Positions 51,187 to 58,685 of a stretch of 64,000 nucleotides of DNA are shown here, in pieces (positions within the stretch are counted from its first letter, which is position 1; the number at the start of each line of letters is the position of its first letter). A model generated the notes under the pieces. That model worked only from the letters and a program-made list of their open reading frames with translations. It did no database searches and had not been told where the DNA came from. Origin of the DNA: DATKYQ01 sp964640665 (GTDB lineage Bacteria; Myxococcota; B64-G9). Where the stretch lies: contig CAZXHT010000009.1 in assembly GCA_964640665.1 (NCBI GenBank), positions 1 through 64,000 of the forward strand. Direction: 5' to 3'. The position numbers and the translations under genes are program-made.

Positions 51187-52461
51187 TCAAGCTTGCGTCA
51201 CCGGGACGCTCGCCCGGCTTCGACGGATCTTCGCCCCCAGCTTTCTCAACTTGGCATCCAGCCGCTGGTATCCCCGGTCGAGATGGTAGATGCGCAGGAT
51301 GTGCGTCCGCCCGCGGGCGACCAGCCCCGCAAGGACAAGAGAAGCGCTGGCTCGCAGATCGGTGGCCATCACCTCTGCGGCCGACAGGCGGCCGACGCCC
51401 TTAACCACCGCCCGGCTTCCCTCCAGATTGATCTTGGCGCCCATGCGTTTGAGTTCCTGCACGTGCATGAATCGATTCTCGAAGATCCTCTCGCTGATTA
51501 CGGAGGTTCCATCGGCCAGCGTCATCAGCGCTAGAAACTGCGCCTGGAGATCGGTCGGGAAGCCCGGGTAGGGCTGAGTGGCGATGTCCACTGGCAGTGG
51601 ACGCGCCGGCCCCCTGACCCTGATCCCGTCCCCTGAGACACCCACCTCCACCCCGGCCTCGACCAACTTTCCCAAAAGCGAGCTGAGCTGAGCGCTGTGC
51701 GCTCCGCGTATGGTGACGTCACCTGCCGTGATGGCCGCGGCGATCATCAGGGTTCCGGCCTCGATGCGATCGGGAATCACCGTGCAGTCCGCGGGTTCGA
51801 GCCGTTCGACTCCCTCGATGGCAATCGTCTCCGTCCCGGCCCCATTAATTCTCGCGCCCATCTGTTCGAGCACCTCGGCCATCTGAACGACTTCGGGCTC
51901 ACGGGCCGCGTTGCGGATTAGAGTCGTGCCCTTGGCCAGTGCGGCCGCCATGATCAGGTTCTCGGTTCCGGTCACGGTCGGCATGTCAAGCACGATCTCG
52001 GCCCCCCGCAGCCTGCGCGCGGTCGCCTCGACGTAGCCGTGTTCGAGCGACACCCGGGCTCCCATTTTCTCTAAACCCTTCAAGTGCTGTTCGATCGGCC
52101 GGGCCCCGATGGCACACCCGCCCGGCAAAGACACCCGCGCGCGGCCGTAGCGCCCGACCAGCGGACCGAGACAGACTATGGACGCCCGCATGGTCTTGAC
52201 CAGGTCGTAGGGCGCTTCGAAGCTCGTCCGGCCGGAATTCACCGCGCGCACTACTCCGCGCGAGAAAGACGCCTCGATTCCCAGCCTCTGAAGCAGCCGG
52301 CAGGTCGTCCTGACGTCGACCACGTCGGGAACATTACCGAAGCGATGCTCGCCCTCGGCCATGATGGAAGTCAGTAAGAGCGGCAAGGCGGCGTTCTTGG
52401 CGCCGGACACCCGCACCGAGCCATTGAGCCGCCTGCCGCCGTCGATGATTATCTTTTGCAT
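51187..52461 (-). CDS. murA: UDP-GlcNAc 1-carboxyvinyltransferase MurA
   Basis: 424 residues from the ATG at 52461, with GGGGAG 7 bp upstream. It catalyses the first committed step of peptidoglycan synthesis, transferring enolpyruvate to UDP-GlcNAc. The N-terminal SGAKNAALPLL loop, the active-site Cys116 in LPGGCAIGARPIEQH (fosfomycin target), and TDLQAQFLALMTLADGTS are all intact. Its first 12 codons and upstream region are part of a 57-bp segment repeated at 55255-55311. The gene was originally the distal member of a prfA-prmC-murA operon. Confidence 0.97.
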   Translation of the reverse strand: MQKIIIDGGRRLNGSVRVSGAKNAALPLLLTSIMAEGEHRFGNVPDVVDVRTTCRLLQRLGIEASFSRGVVRAVNSGRTSFEAPYDLVKTMRASIVCLGPLVGRYGRARVSLPGGCAIGARPIEQHLKGLEKMGARVSLEHGYVEATARRLRGAEIVLDMPTVTGTENLIMAAALAKGTTLIRNAAREPEVVQMAEVLEQMGARINGAGTETIAIEGVERLEPADCTVIPDRIEAGTLMIAAAITAGDVTIRGAHSAQLSSLLGKLVEAGVEVGVSGDGIRVRGPARPLPVDIATQPYPGFPTDLQAQFLALMTLADGTSVISERIFENRFMHVQELKRMGAKINLEGSRAVVKGVGRLSAAEVMATDLRASASLVLAGLVARGRTHILRIYHLDRGYQRLDAKLRKLGAKIRRSRASVPVTQA

Positions 52462-52483
52462 CAGCACTCTCCCCGTCTGGCGG
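52427..52483. repeat. 57-bp direct repeat, murA side
   Basis: Identical to 55255-55311 over all 57 bases. It contains the murA start (ATG at 52461), its ribosome binding site GGGGAG and a copy of the last codons of prmC, including the stop. It marks one edge of the inserted island. Confidence 0.95.
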
Positions 52484-52546
52484 TCGTCACGACTTGCGCA
52501 TAAGCAGCCGGGCGCAGCCCGGTCCGACTTAGTGCGCTTGTTGGGT
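52484..52546 (-). repeat. attC-like stem-loop after the nuclease gene
   Basis: On the minus strand, five bases after the nuclease TAG comes ACCCAAC, which fits the attC R'' consensus RYYYAAC. Then come GCGCACTAAG paired with CTTATGCGC (one unpaired base) and an inner perfect hairpin CCGGGC-TGC-GCCCGG. This is the size and layout of an integron attC site. The opposite core site is degenerate (TCGTGAC where GTTRRRY is expected), so it is either a decayed attC or only a terminator-like hairpin. Confidence 0.45.
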
Positions 52547-52551
52547 GGCTG

Positions 52552-52914
52552 CTATCGACTCCTGAATTCACAAAGTCGGGTACAGTCAATAAGCCGGTCT
52601 AGTGTATTAGCTGTAAACACCTTACCCCTGGTCGCAAGGATCATCTTCTTCATGTCTTCCCGGCGGACCCCGAAGCCACGACCACCGATACAGGCTATGA
52701 CCTGATATTTCGGGTTATCCTCGGAGCGATCGGCAAGGCTCAATTCTCCGAGATGTTGAATGCGCGTCACCTTGTCGCGGGCCGTGCCGTCATCCTCGGT
52801 GATTTTCGCCTCGATAAGGAAACCCGACTCCAAACAAGAGAATATGGCATCAACATAGCCTTCAGGGTTCTCAAGTATCTCATCGAGAGAGACTTCAAAA
52901 GGAAACGTCGGCAT
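52552..52914 (-). CDS. Small PD-(D/E)XK-like putative nuclease
   Basis: 120 residues from the ATG at 52914, which has GGAG 6 bp upstream and overlaps the methyltransferase 3' end by 20 bp. The core reads GYVDAIFSCLESGFLIEAK, matching the PD-(D/E)XK pattern with Asp22 and the Glu35-x-Lys37 pair. DDGTARDKVTRIQHLGEL follows, a block I associate with restriction-endonuclease-like proteins. Further strand and helix (YQVIACIGGRGFGVRREDMK, then GKVFTANTL) would complete a minimal nuclease fold. It could be a stand-alone compact nuclease or the surviving C-terminal part of a larger enzyme. Translational coupling to a methyltransferase suggests a restriction-modification pair; that is inference. Confidence 0.6.
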   Translation of the reverse strand: MPTFPFEVSLDEILENPEGYVDAIFSCLESGFLIEAKITEDDGTARDKVTRIQHLGELSLADRSEDNPKYQVIACIGGRGFGVRREDMKKMILATRGKVFTANTLDRLIDCTRLCEFRSR

Positions 52915-55108
52915 ATTCAGCTCCATATTCTGCATCGCTTTCGTGCACCGCGAACAAGGGCAGATCCTTTGTTATCGCCGCTCTGTCATGCGCCATGCAC
53001 TTTTCAACTTCGACCCATCCTCCGAAACGTTGGAGCCAATATGCCACTTTCGCGATGCGCGTTGTAATAGGTTCTGTGCTTTCCCACTCAAGGCGCAGTG
53101 ACCAGATTGCTAATCGGATTAAATGCCCATAGGTGATGCACCTGATATCGCCGGGCGTCGGTTTGACGTTTCCGGCCCTGAGCTGGTCCAGGTCTCTGTT
53201 AACGAGCCGTGCGACTTCATTCGGAGAATTCGCCAGCCACTTCCGCTGCATGGATCCAGTTTGCCGGCAGACAAACACGGTATCAATAATAGAGGAGCCT
53301 GTTCCGTTTATGTGAATAGATGCGGCCATTTCCGCCGGACAGGGAAGGGACGCCGAACAGGTTAGTCCAGCGTCAAGGATAGCCACCGCAACGGGATAGT
53401 ACGCTTCGATATTATTGTGGTGGTAGGTAAATGCCAGAGGAGATCCGGGCTTTAATGCCCTCGCCATGCGTTGAAAAACAGAGGAAAGCCCCTCCGTGAA
53501 ATGATCTATTCCACGCCCCATGTCCACATTGCCTGTCAACTCACCAGGTGTGCGGGTGGAAGCGACATTGAATGCGGTTGAGTCTTTGCCAACCAGTTTC
53601 CTTAGCCAGACATAGCAAAAATCCATTAGCTCAGCATACTGGATATTGCCAAAATAGGGAGGATCGGTAAACACAGCATCCAGGGAAGCATCCGGCAGCA
53701 TTGAGGATGCTGCATCTTGGCATGAGATATCAATAGCACGTGAAGGTTGGGAACCATCGCCATTGAAGTGATCACCGATCCATTCGCCGTTGATTGGAAT
53801 GATTCTCTTTGAGCGACCCTGATATTTTACTTCAAACGGATGATCACAATAGGATTTTGCTTTCTTAAATTTCTCGACGATGTTGGCCCATCCGCCACTG
53901 CCTACACACATGTGGCGGCCCGGTTCCATGATCCCGAGAAAATTCGACTCGCATTGAATCAACCCCACCGGAAAACCGTGGACAGAGAAAATATCTAACG
54001 ACTTCAACGCCCTCGTGTCGTAGCGGCACAACATGTTCTGGTAACGGAGCAAGTCAGAAAGGTTCGTTGCAAGCGCGTTGCGTACGCGCTCATTTGTCGT
54101 TTTTGCGATTATACGCGCGGATAGTTCCAGACCAAGAAGCTGACGGCTATTGAACATTTCCCGGTAACGCGTGTAACCCCAGCGGTGCAGGCGATCCGTT
54201 TCGTCACCGCTTGGAATCTCATCGTCCGGAATATACTTCGGGTGCATCCTTGACCAGAGTCTCTCGACCTCGCTAATCCGCGCTATATCCTGATCATCGG
54301 GTTTTTTAAAGAACCTGCCGGCATGGGATGGTTTGCATCTTGGGCAATGGTATTCCACTGCAAAAAGGCGGTGATGCGGCGCGCCAAGACTGGCATCAGG
54401 ATAATGATTATCGGCACCACACACCGAACATCTGCAACGGCTTCGTTTGGCAGGTCCAGTCAACATCAGTGCCGAGCCGCAATAATTACAGCGGCCGGGC
54501 TCACTCCGGTTGCCGACCTCGGCCAATTCTCCGCAGGCAGGGCAAACAAAGACGTTTTTGGGATGTCTTGAATCCGTGGAAAGAAGATAGCCGGGAAACA
54601 AGTCCATATCCTTTTTGCATTCATGACATGGCGTTACTTTAACCCAAAGGAAGTATTTTACATGGGCATCGTTCGAGCCACATTGAGTACATCGCGTTCG
54701 ATACATCTGTCCGATTTCGTCTTCCAGTGTTGTGCGAAGAGACTCCGCGGCTTTCGCGTAAGCATCAAGATCAATATGCTCGATTTCCTGTTTGACGATC
54801 CAGTAAGACATCGGGTTGATGTCAAATCCGGTGACATTGCATCCAACACGGTTTGCCTCCAGGATCGGCGTACCGCCGCCCATAAATGGATCGGCTACGT
54901 GGCAACCCGAAAAATCGTTAGCTTCATAAAACACCGCCTGTAGCGGTCTGTCCAAGAACTCAGACAGGAGCAAGCCGCGAAACAAAGTACCCGGACGCCT
55001 TGCAAACCATTTATGCACAGCAATAACCGGGCGGTAGTTCTGCTGAACCTGCTTTTCCCTAAGCGCCAAGTCCGCGATAAACGGTATATCAAAATTCTTT
55101 TCTATCAT
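52895..55108 (-). CDS. COG1743/DUF1156-type DNA methyltransferase with zinc ribbons
   Basis: A 737-residue amino-methyltransferase. The DUF1156 block VHKWFARRPG is at about 31-40. The SAM-binding motif DPFMGGGT is at 73-80 with FDINP nearby, and the catalytic motif TDPPYFGN at 481-488. Between them are at least five Cys pairs (CTQC, CHEC, CPAC, CNYC, CSVC, CPRC), zinc ribbons typical of COG1743 adenine-specific DNA methylases. It is predicted to methylate adenine or cytosine N4 in DNA. Relatives occur in archaeal and bacterial defence islands. A weak ribosome binding site precedes the ATG. The gene has markedly lower GC than its neighbours, indicating transfer. Confidence 0.88.
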   Translation of the reverse strand: MIEKNFDIPFIADLALREKQVQQNYRPVIAVHKWFARRPGTLFRGLLLSEFLDRPLQAVFYEANDFSGCHVADPFMGGGTPILEANRVGCNVTGFDINPMSYWIVKQEIEHIDLDAYAKAAESLRTTLEDEIGQMYRTRCTQCGSNDAHVKYFLWVKVTPCHECKKDMDLFPGYLLSTDSRHPKNVFVCPACGELAEVGNRSEPGRCNYCGSALMLTGPAKRSRCRCSVCGADNHYPDASLGAPHHRLFAVEYHCPRCKPSHAGRFFKKPDDQDIARISEVERLWSRMHPKYIPDDEIPSGDETDRLHRWGYTRYREMFNSRQLLGLELSARIIAKTTNERVRNALATNLSDLLRYQNMLCRYDTRALKSLDIFSVHGFPVGLIQCESNFLGIMEPGRHMCVGSGGWANIVEKFKKAKSYCDHPFEVKYQGRSKRIIPINGEWIGDHFNGDGSQPSRAIDISCQDAASSMLPDASLDAVFTDPPYFGNIQYAELMDFCYVWLRKLVGKDSTAFNVASTRTPGELTGNVDMGRGIDHFTEGLSSVFQRMARALKPGSPLAFTYHHNNIEAYYPVAVAILDAGLTCSASLPCPAEMAASIHINGTGSSIIDTVFVCRQTGSMQRKWLANSPNEVARLVNRDLDQLRAGNVKPTPGDIRCITYGHLIRLAIWSLRLEWESTEPITTRIAKVAYWLQRFGGWVEVEKCMAHDRAAITKDLPLFAVHESDAEYGAEYADVSF

Positions 55109-55254
55109 TAGGTATTACCAATCCTGTTGCCGAACGCCTGGGATCACTTGTGCCCAAAAGCCAAAAGGTTATGGGGATCTGGTGTGATCTGCCCCCCCAT
55201 CGTAGGGCCATTTCCTATGTGAGTCCACTGTGGTTAAAACTCATTCCTCCGAAC
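55109..55254. other. Island edge next to prmC
   Basis: 146 bp between the methyltransferase start and the second 57-bp repeat. On the minus strand a murA remnant starting MQKIIIDGGRRL at 55289 runs out of the repeat and stops at a TAG in this segment after about 24 codons. The sequence has a run of seven Cs and resembles the end of an insertion element, but I cannot assign it to a family. Confidence 0.5.
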
Positions 55255-55311
55255 AGCCGCCTGCCGCCGTCGATGATTATCTTTTGCATCAGCACTCTCC
55301 CCGTCTGGCGG
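55255..55311. repeat. 57-bp direct repeat, prmC side
   Basis: Identical to 52427-52483. It contains the last eight codons of prmC with its TGA, which overlaps a vestigial murA ATG (TGATG). That overlap is the ancestral coupling of prmC to murA. Confidence 0.95.
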
Positions 55312-56155
55312 CAACCACTCGCTGAATGCCCCGCAGGTCGCAACGGCCGTGCAGGCCTTCCAGTCCCGCCTGCTCGCACAACCCCACGACCTCGGCGAAT
55401 TGCCCGGCGCCTACCTCAAGAAGCAGCCATCCACCGGGCGTAAGGGCGTCGGGTGCCGCGGCGATCAGTCTCCCAATTTGTTCGAGACCGTCGCTTCCGC
55501 CGTCGAGGGCGCAGGCGGGCTCGAAGTCGCGCACCTCGGGTGCCAGGGTTGCCAGATCGCGCGTGGGCACGTAGGGCATGTTGGCGCAGATCAAGTCCAC
55601 CCGCCGGCCGGCGAGGGGATCGAGAAGATCTCCCTGCCTGGTGTCAACTCTTTCGGCAAATCCGGCCGCTGCGATGTTTTGCCGGGCAAGCGCGAGCGCT
55701 TCTGGATCTATGTCGCAGGCAATCCCGGCAGAGTGCGAGAACAGGACGCCCAGCGCAACGGCCAAGCAGCCGCTGCCGCAGCCGATGTCGGCGAACGTCG
55801 CGGGTTGGCCCGCCGTGAACAGCTCGGCGGCCTCTTCGATCAGTGTCTCGCTTTCCGGCCTTGGAATGAGCGCCCGCGAGTCCACCCGTACTGGAAATGA
55901 CCAGAACTCCTTGCGTCCCGTCAGGTAAGCGACCGGCTCGCGCGCGGTCCTTCTTCGCACCAGGGCGCCGAAGGCGCCGAGTTCTTCAGGGCCGATCTCC
56001 CGCGTCGCCTCGCGGACGAGAAAGCAGCGATCGACTCCGAGGACATGAGCCAATAAAACTTCGGCATCCAGGCGCGGCGTCAGGCAGCCGCTGTTGCCGA
56101 GCGAGCCGGCCGCCCTGCCCAGCTCGGCCGCTATGCTACCCGGCATTTGCGTCAT
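55289..56155 (-). CDS. prmC: Release-factor glutamine methyltransferase PrmC
   Basis: A 288-residue enzyme that methylates the GGQ glutamine of release factors. The N-terminal helical domain contains PRLDAEVLLAHVL and REPVAYLTGRKEFW. The SAM motif is FADIGCGSGCLAVAL. The catalytic motif, normally NPPY, reads NMPY (residues 192-195, ANMPYV), a Pro-to-Met change in its second position. It starts with a 4-bp overlap with the prfA stop, so its substrate is encoded by the gene just before it. Confidence 0.95.
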   Translation of the reverse strand: MTQMPGSIAAELGRAAGSLGNSGCLTPRLDAEVLLAHVLGVDRCFLVREATREIGPEELGAFGALVRRRTAREPVAYLTGRKEFWSFPVRVDSRALIPRPESETLIEEAAELFTAGQPATFADIGCGSGCLAVALGVLFSHSAGIACDIDPEALALARQNIAAAGFAERVDTRQGDLLDPLAGRRVDLICANMPYVPTRDLATLAPEVRDFEPACALDGGSDGLEQIGRLIAAAPDALTPGGWLLLEVGAGQFAEVVGLCEQAGLEGLHGRCDLRGIQRVVAARRGEC

Positions 56156-57219
56156 GACGCCTGTCCACGCAGAGCCTCGGCCTGGAAGTATGTTTTCAAG
56201 GCGTCGAGCACCTCGTCGAGATCTCCCTCGACCACCCTGTCGAGCTTGTGCAGAGTCAACCCGATGCGATGATCGGTCAGCCTGTTCTGCGGGAAGTTGT
56301 ATGTGCGTATCTTTTCAGCCCGGCCGCCACTGCCAACCATCGAGCGCCGCTGGGCGGATTCCTTGGCCTGGCGCTCCCCTTCTTTCAGCTCATACAAGCG
56401 CGCCAAGAGAATCTTTCGCGCCTTGGCCTTGTTCTTGATCTGCGAGCGCTCGTCCTGGCAGTGCACGCTGATGCCGGTAGGAATGTGAATTATACGCACT
56501 GCGCTGTCGGTAGTGTTGACACCCTGGCCGCCCGGGCCGCCGGCGCGCATGACGCTGATCTCGAGATCTTTCTCATCCAGCTCGACGTCGACCTCGTCGG
56601 CCTCGGGCATGACCGCCACCGTGACCGTCGATGTGTGGATGCGTCCCTGGCTCTCGGTGACCGGTACCCGCTGCACCCGGTGTACTCCGCCCTCGTACTT
56701 CATGTTCGAGTACACGTCGGGACCGCTCAGCATGACGATGGCCTCCTTGTATCCCCCGGCACTGGCCAGGCTCTGGCTCATCATCTCTGCCTTGTAGCCG
56801 CGCGCCTCCGCGTAGCGCAGGTACATCCTGAGCAAATCGGCGGCGAACAGGGCGGCCTCTTCTCCGCCGGTGCCTGCGCGGATCTCGATCAGGATGTTCT
56901 TCTTGTCGAGCGGATCCCTGGGCAATAATAATATCTTCAGGCGCTCGGTAAGCTCCTCCTCGCGCTTCTGCAAGCCGGGCAGCTCCTCCTCGACCAGCGC
57001 GGCCAGCTCGCGATCGTCAGCGCGCAACAGCTCCTGCTGGTCGGCGATCTCGCCCGTCAAGCGGCGATACTCTTGGTAGGTCTCGACGATCTGCAGAAGG
57101 CTCTTGTGCTCGCGACCCACCTTTTGCAATCTTACGGGGTCGCCGTAGACGACGGGATCCTGAAGTTGGGATGCGAGCTCATCGAAACGCTTGACCACTT
57201 CGTCGAGTTTGGAAAACAC
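56152..57219 (-). CDS. prfA: Peptide chain release factor 1
   Basis: A 355-residue RF1 that ends translation at UAA and UAG. The stop-codon recognition tripeptide is PVT (186-188) in RVQRVPVTESQGRIH, the RF1 type. The catalytic GGQ motif is at 230-232 in AGGPGGQGVNTTDSAV. A GTG start has GGAGGGAGAA upstream. It is the first gene of the prfA-prmC-(island)-murA run. Confidence 0.97.
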   Translation of the reverse strand: MFSKLDEVVKRFDELASQLQDPVVYGDPVRLQKVGREHKSLLQIVETYQEYRRLTGEIADQQELLRADDRELAALVEEELPGLQKREEELTERLKILLLPRDPLDKKNILIEIRAGTGGEEAALFAADLLRMYLRYAEARGYKAEMMSQSLASAGGYKEAIVMLSGPDVYSNMKYEGGVHRVQRVPVTESQGRIHTSTVTVAVMPEADEVDVELDEKDLEISVMRAGGPGGQGVNTTDSAVRIIHIPTGISVHCQDERSQIKNKAKARKILLARLYELKEGERQAKESAQRRSMVGSGGRAEKIRTYNFPQNRLTDHRIGLTLHKLDRVVEGDLDEVLDALKTYFQAEALRGQAS

Positions 57220-57239
57220 TTCTCCCTCCTCGCAAGCGA

Positions 57240-58322
57240 TCAGGATCCCCGGCCCAGACCGGCCACCAGCGCCTGGAAGTCGGCGAAAACCTCGATCTGC
57301 CCGGAAACGGACGAGTCATCGTCCGCTTGTAGTCCCTCGCGCCAGAGGGCCTTGCGCAGCGAGGCCAGGGCGACCTCGAGCTGATCGTCGGTCGGCGGGC
57401 GCGTGGTCAGGCGCTGAATCAGAAGCCCCGGCCAGGCCAGTGACCGCGCCCAGCGGGTCTTCATGTGCTTGCTCGTCAGGCGTTGAAATTCGTAGGCCAA
57501 CCCGGCGATGGGAAACAGAAGCGGTAACTTGATTCCTATGTAGATCATTTGGTCGAGCCAGCCTACCCCGGTCGGCTCACCTATCAACCATACCACCAGC
57601 GGAAAGGCCAGGGCGAAGAACAGGATCGAAATCGCGATCACCATGATCAAAAATGTCGTTCCGCAACGGGGATGCAGGGGGCTGTGACGCCGGGCGTTCT
57701 CCACCGTCAGCTCTTCGCGAGCCTCGTAGGTGTAGATCGATTTGTGCTCGGCGCCATGGAACATAAACACCCGCCGCACGTCCTTCATCAGGGATATCAA
57801 CCCCAGGTAACCCAGGAACACCACAAGCTTCACCCCGCCCTCGATCAGGTGAAACAGGACATCCCGGACACTCAACTCGCGCCCCAGCAGCAACCCGCCC
57901 AGCCAGACCGCCATGTGGGGCAGGGCGACGAAGAGGGCCACCCCCAGCGCCAGCGCCAGAATCACGGTGCCCCAGATCACCAAATCGGACACTTCTCCGC
58001 CGTCATCCGCACCCGCCGGTTTCAGATCGTGCCGTTCACTCTTCGTCCCGGAGTCATCGCCCGAACTCTTGTTTTGCTCGTCGGCCATGGCCACGCGGGC
58101 CGAGAAGTTCAGCGCCGAGATACCGTTCAGCAGCGCCTCCAGCAGGACCACCGTGCCGCGCAGAAAGGGCCAGCGCAGAAATCGCAGGCTCTCCGTCAGC
58201 GAGCGCCAGCGTGATTCGCGCAGGACGATCTCTCCGCCGGCACGGCGCACGGCCACGGTGAACGACCTGGGCGAGCGCATCATGACGCCCTCGACCACGG
58301 CCTGCCCGCCGACGTTGATCAA
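57240..58322 (-). CDS. DUF1385 membrane protein
   Basis: A 360-residue protein of the YqhQ/DUF1385 family, which is widespread next to prfA and rpmE. The family opening is VGGQAVVEGVMMRSP. About four hydrophobic helices are present, with a conserved FMFHGAEHKSIYTYE and HPRCGTTFL region that looks metal-binding. A charged insert (SSGDDSGTKSERHD) lies before the second helix. The start is uncertain: TTG at 58322 lacks a ribosome binding site, while a CTG three codons earlier (58331) has GGGGAG at 7 bp. Function is unknown. Confidence 0.85.
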   Translation of the reverse strand: MINVGGQAVVEGVMMRSPRSFTVAVRRAGGEIVLRESRWRSLTESLRFLRWPFLRGTVVLLEALLNGISALNFSARVAMADEQNKSSGDDSGTKSERHDLKPAGADDGGEVSDLVIWGTVILALALGVALFVALPHMAVWLGGLLLGRELSVRDVLFHLIEGGVKLVVFLGYLGLISLMKDVRRVFMFHGAEHKSIYTYEAREELTVENARRHSPLHPRCGTTFLIMVIAISILFFALAFPLVVWLIGEPTGVGWLDQMIYIGIKLPLLFPIAGLAYEFQRLTSKHMKTRWARSLAWPGLLIQRLTTRPPTDDQLEVALASLRKALWREGLQADDDSSVSGQIEVFADFQALVAGLGRGS

Positions 58323-58346
58323 CGGTTTCAGGCTATTTCTCCCCTG

Positions 58347-58571
58347 CTATTTTTCACCATCTGGGGCGGGATTCGCCAGACCGTACTTGCGCCTGAAGCG
58401 CTCCACCCTGCCGGCGCTGTCGATCAGCTTTTGCTTGCCGGTAAAGAAGGGGTGGCAGGCCGAGCAGATATCGATCTTGAAGTTGCCGCGGGTGGAACGG
58501 GTCTTGATAACGTTTCCGCAAGCGCACTCGATAGTGACGTCCTCGTACTTGGGATGAATCTTGTCCTTCAT
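58347..58571 (-). CDS. rpmE: 50S ribosomal protein L31
   Basis: A 74-residue L31 of the zinc-binding C+ type, with CAC near residue 16-18 and CSAC at 36-39. The signature HPFFTGKQKLIDSAGRVERF is intact. GAGG precedes the ATG. A DUF1385 gene follows after 24 bp. Confidence 0.97.
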   Translation of the reverse strand: MKDKIHPKYEDVTIECACGNVIKTRSTRGNFKIDICSACHPFFTGKQKLIDSAGRVERFRRKYGLANPAPDGEK

Positions 58572-58685
58572 TACGTCAACCTCGCAGGTTCAAAAAAGCC
58601 GCCGCACTCCGAAACCCGCGCGACGAGGGCAACATGCTACTCCCCGGGCTCCGATTGTCAAGCCATTTCCCGGCCCGGCGGGATT

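Larger units (their letters stand above)
52484..55254. mobile_element. Inserted methyltransferase-nuclease island
   Basis: A 2771-bp segment flanked by identical 57-bp copies of the prmC-murA junction. It has lower GC than its neighbours: a sample at 53761-53820 is 28/60 G+C, against 41/60 at 51541-51600. It contains only the DNA methyltransferase and the small nuclease-like gene. No transposase or integrase is present, so the mechanism of entry is unknown. Confidence 0.75.

Noticed and set aside
52484..55254. Simple insertion-sequence element
   Set aside because: No transposase or terminal inverted repeats; the flanking duplication is 57 bp, much longer than normal target-site duplications.
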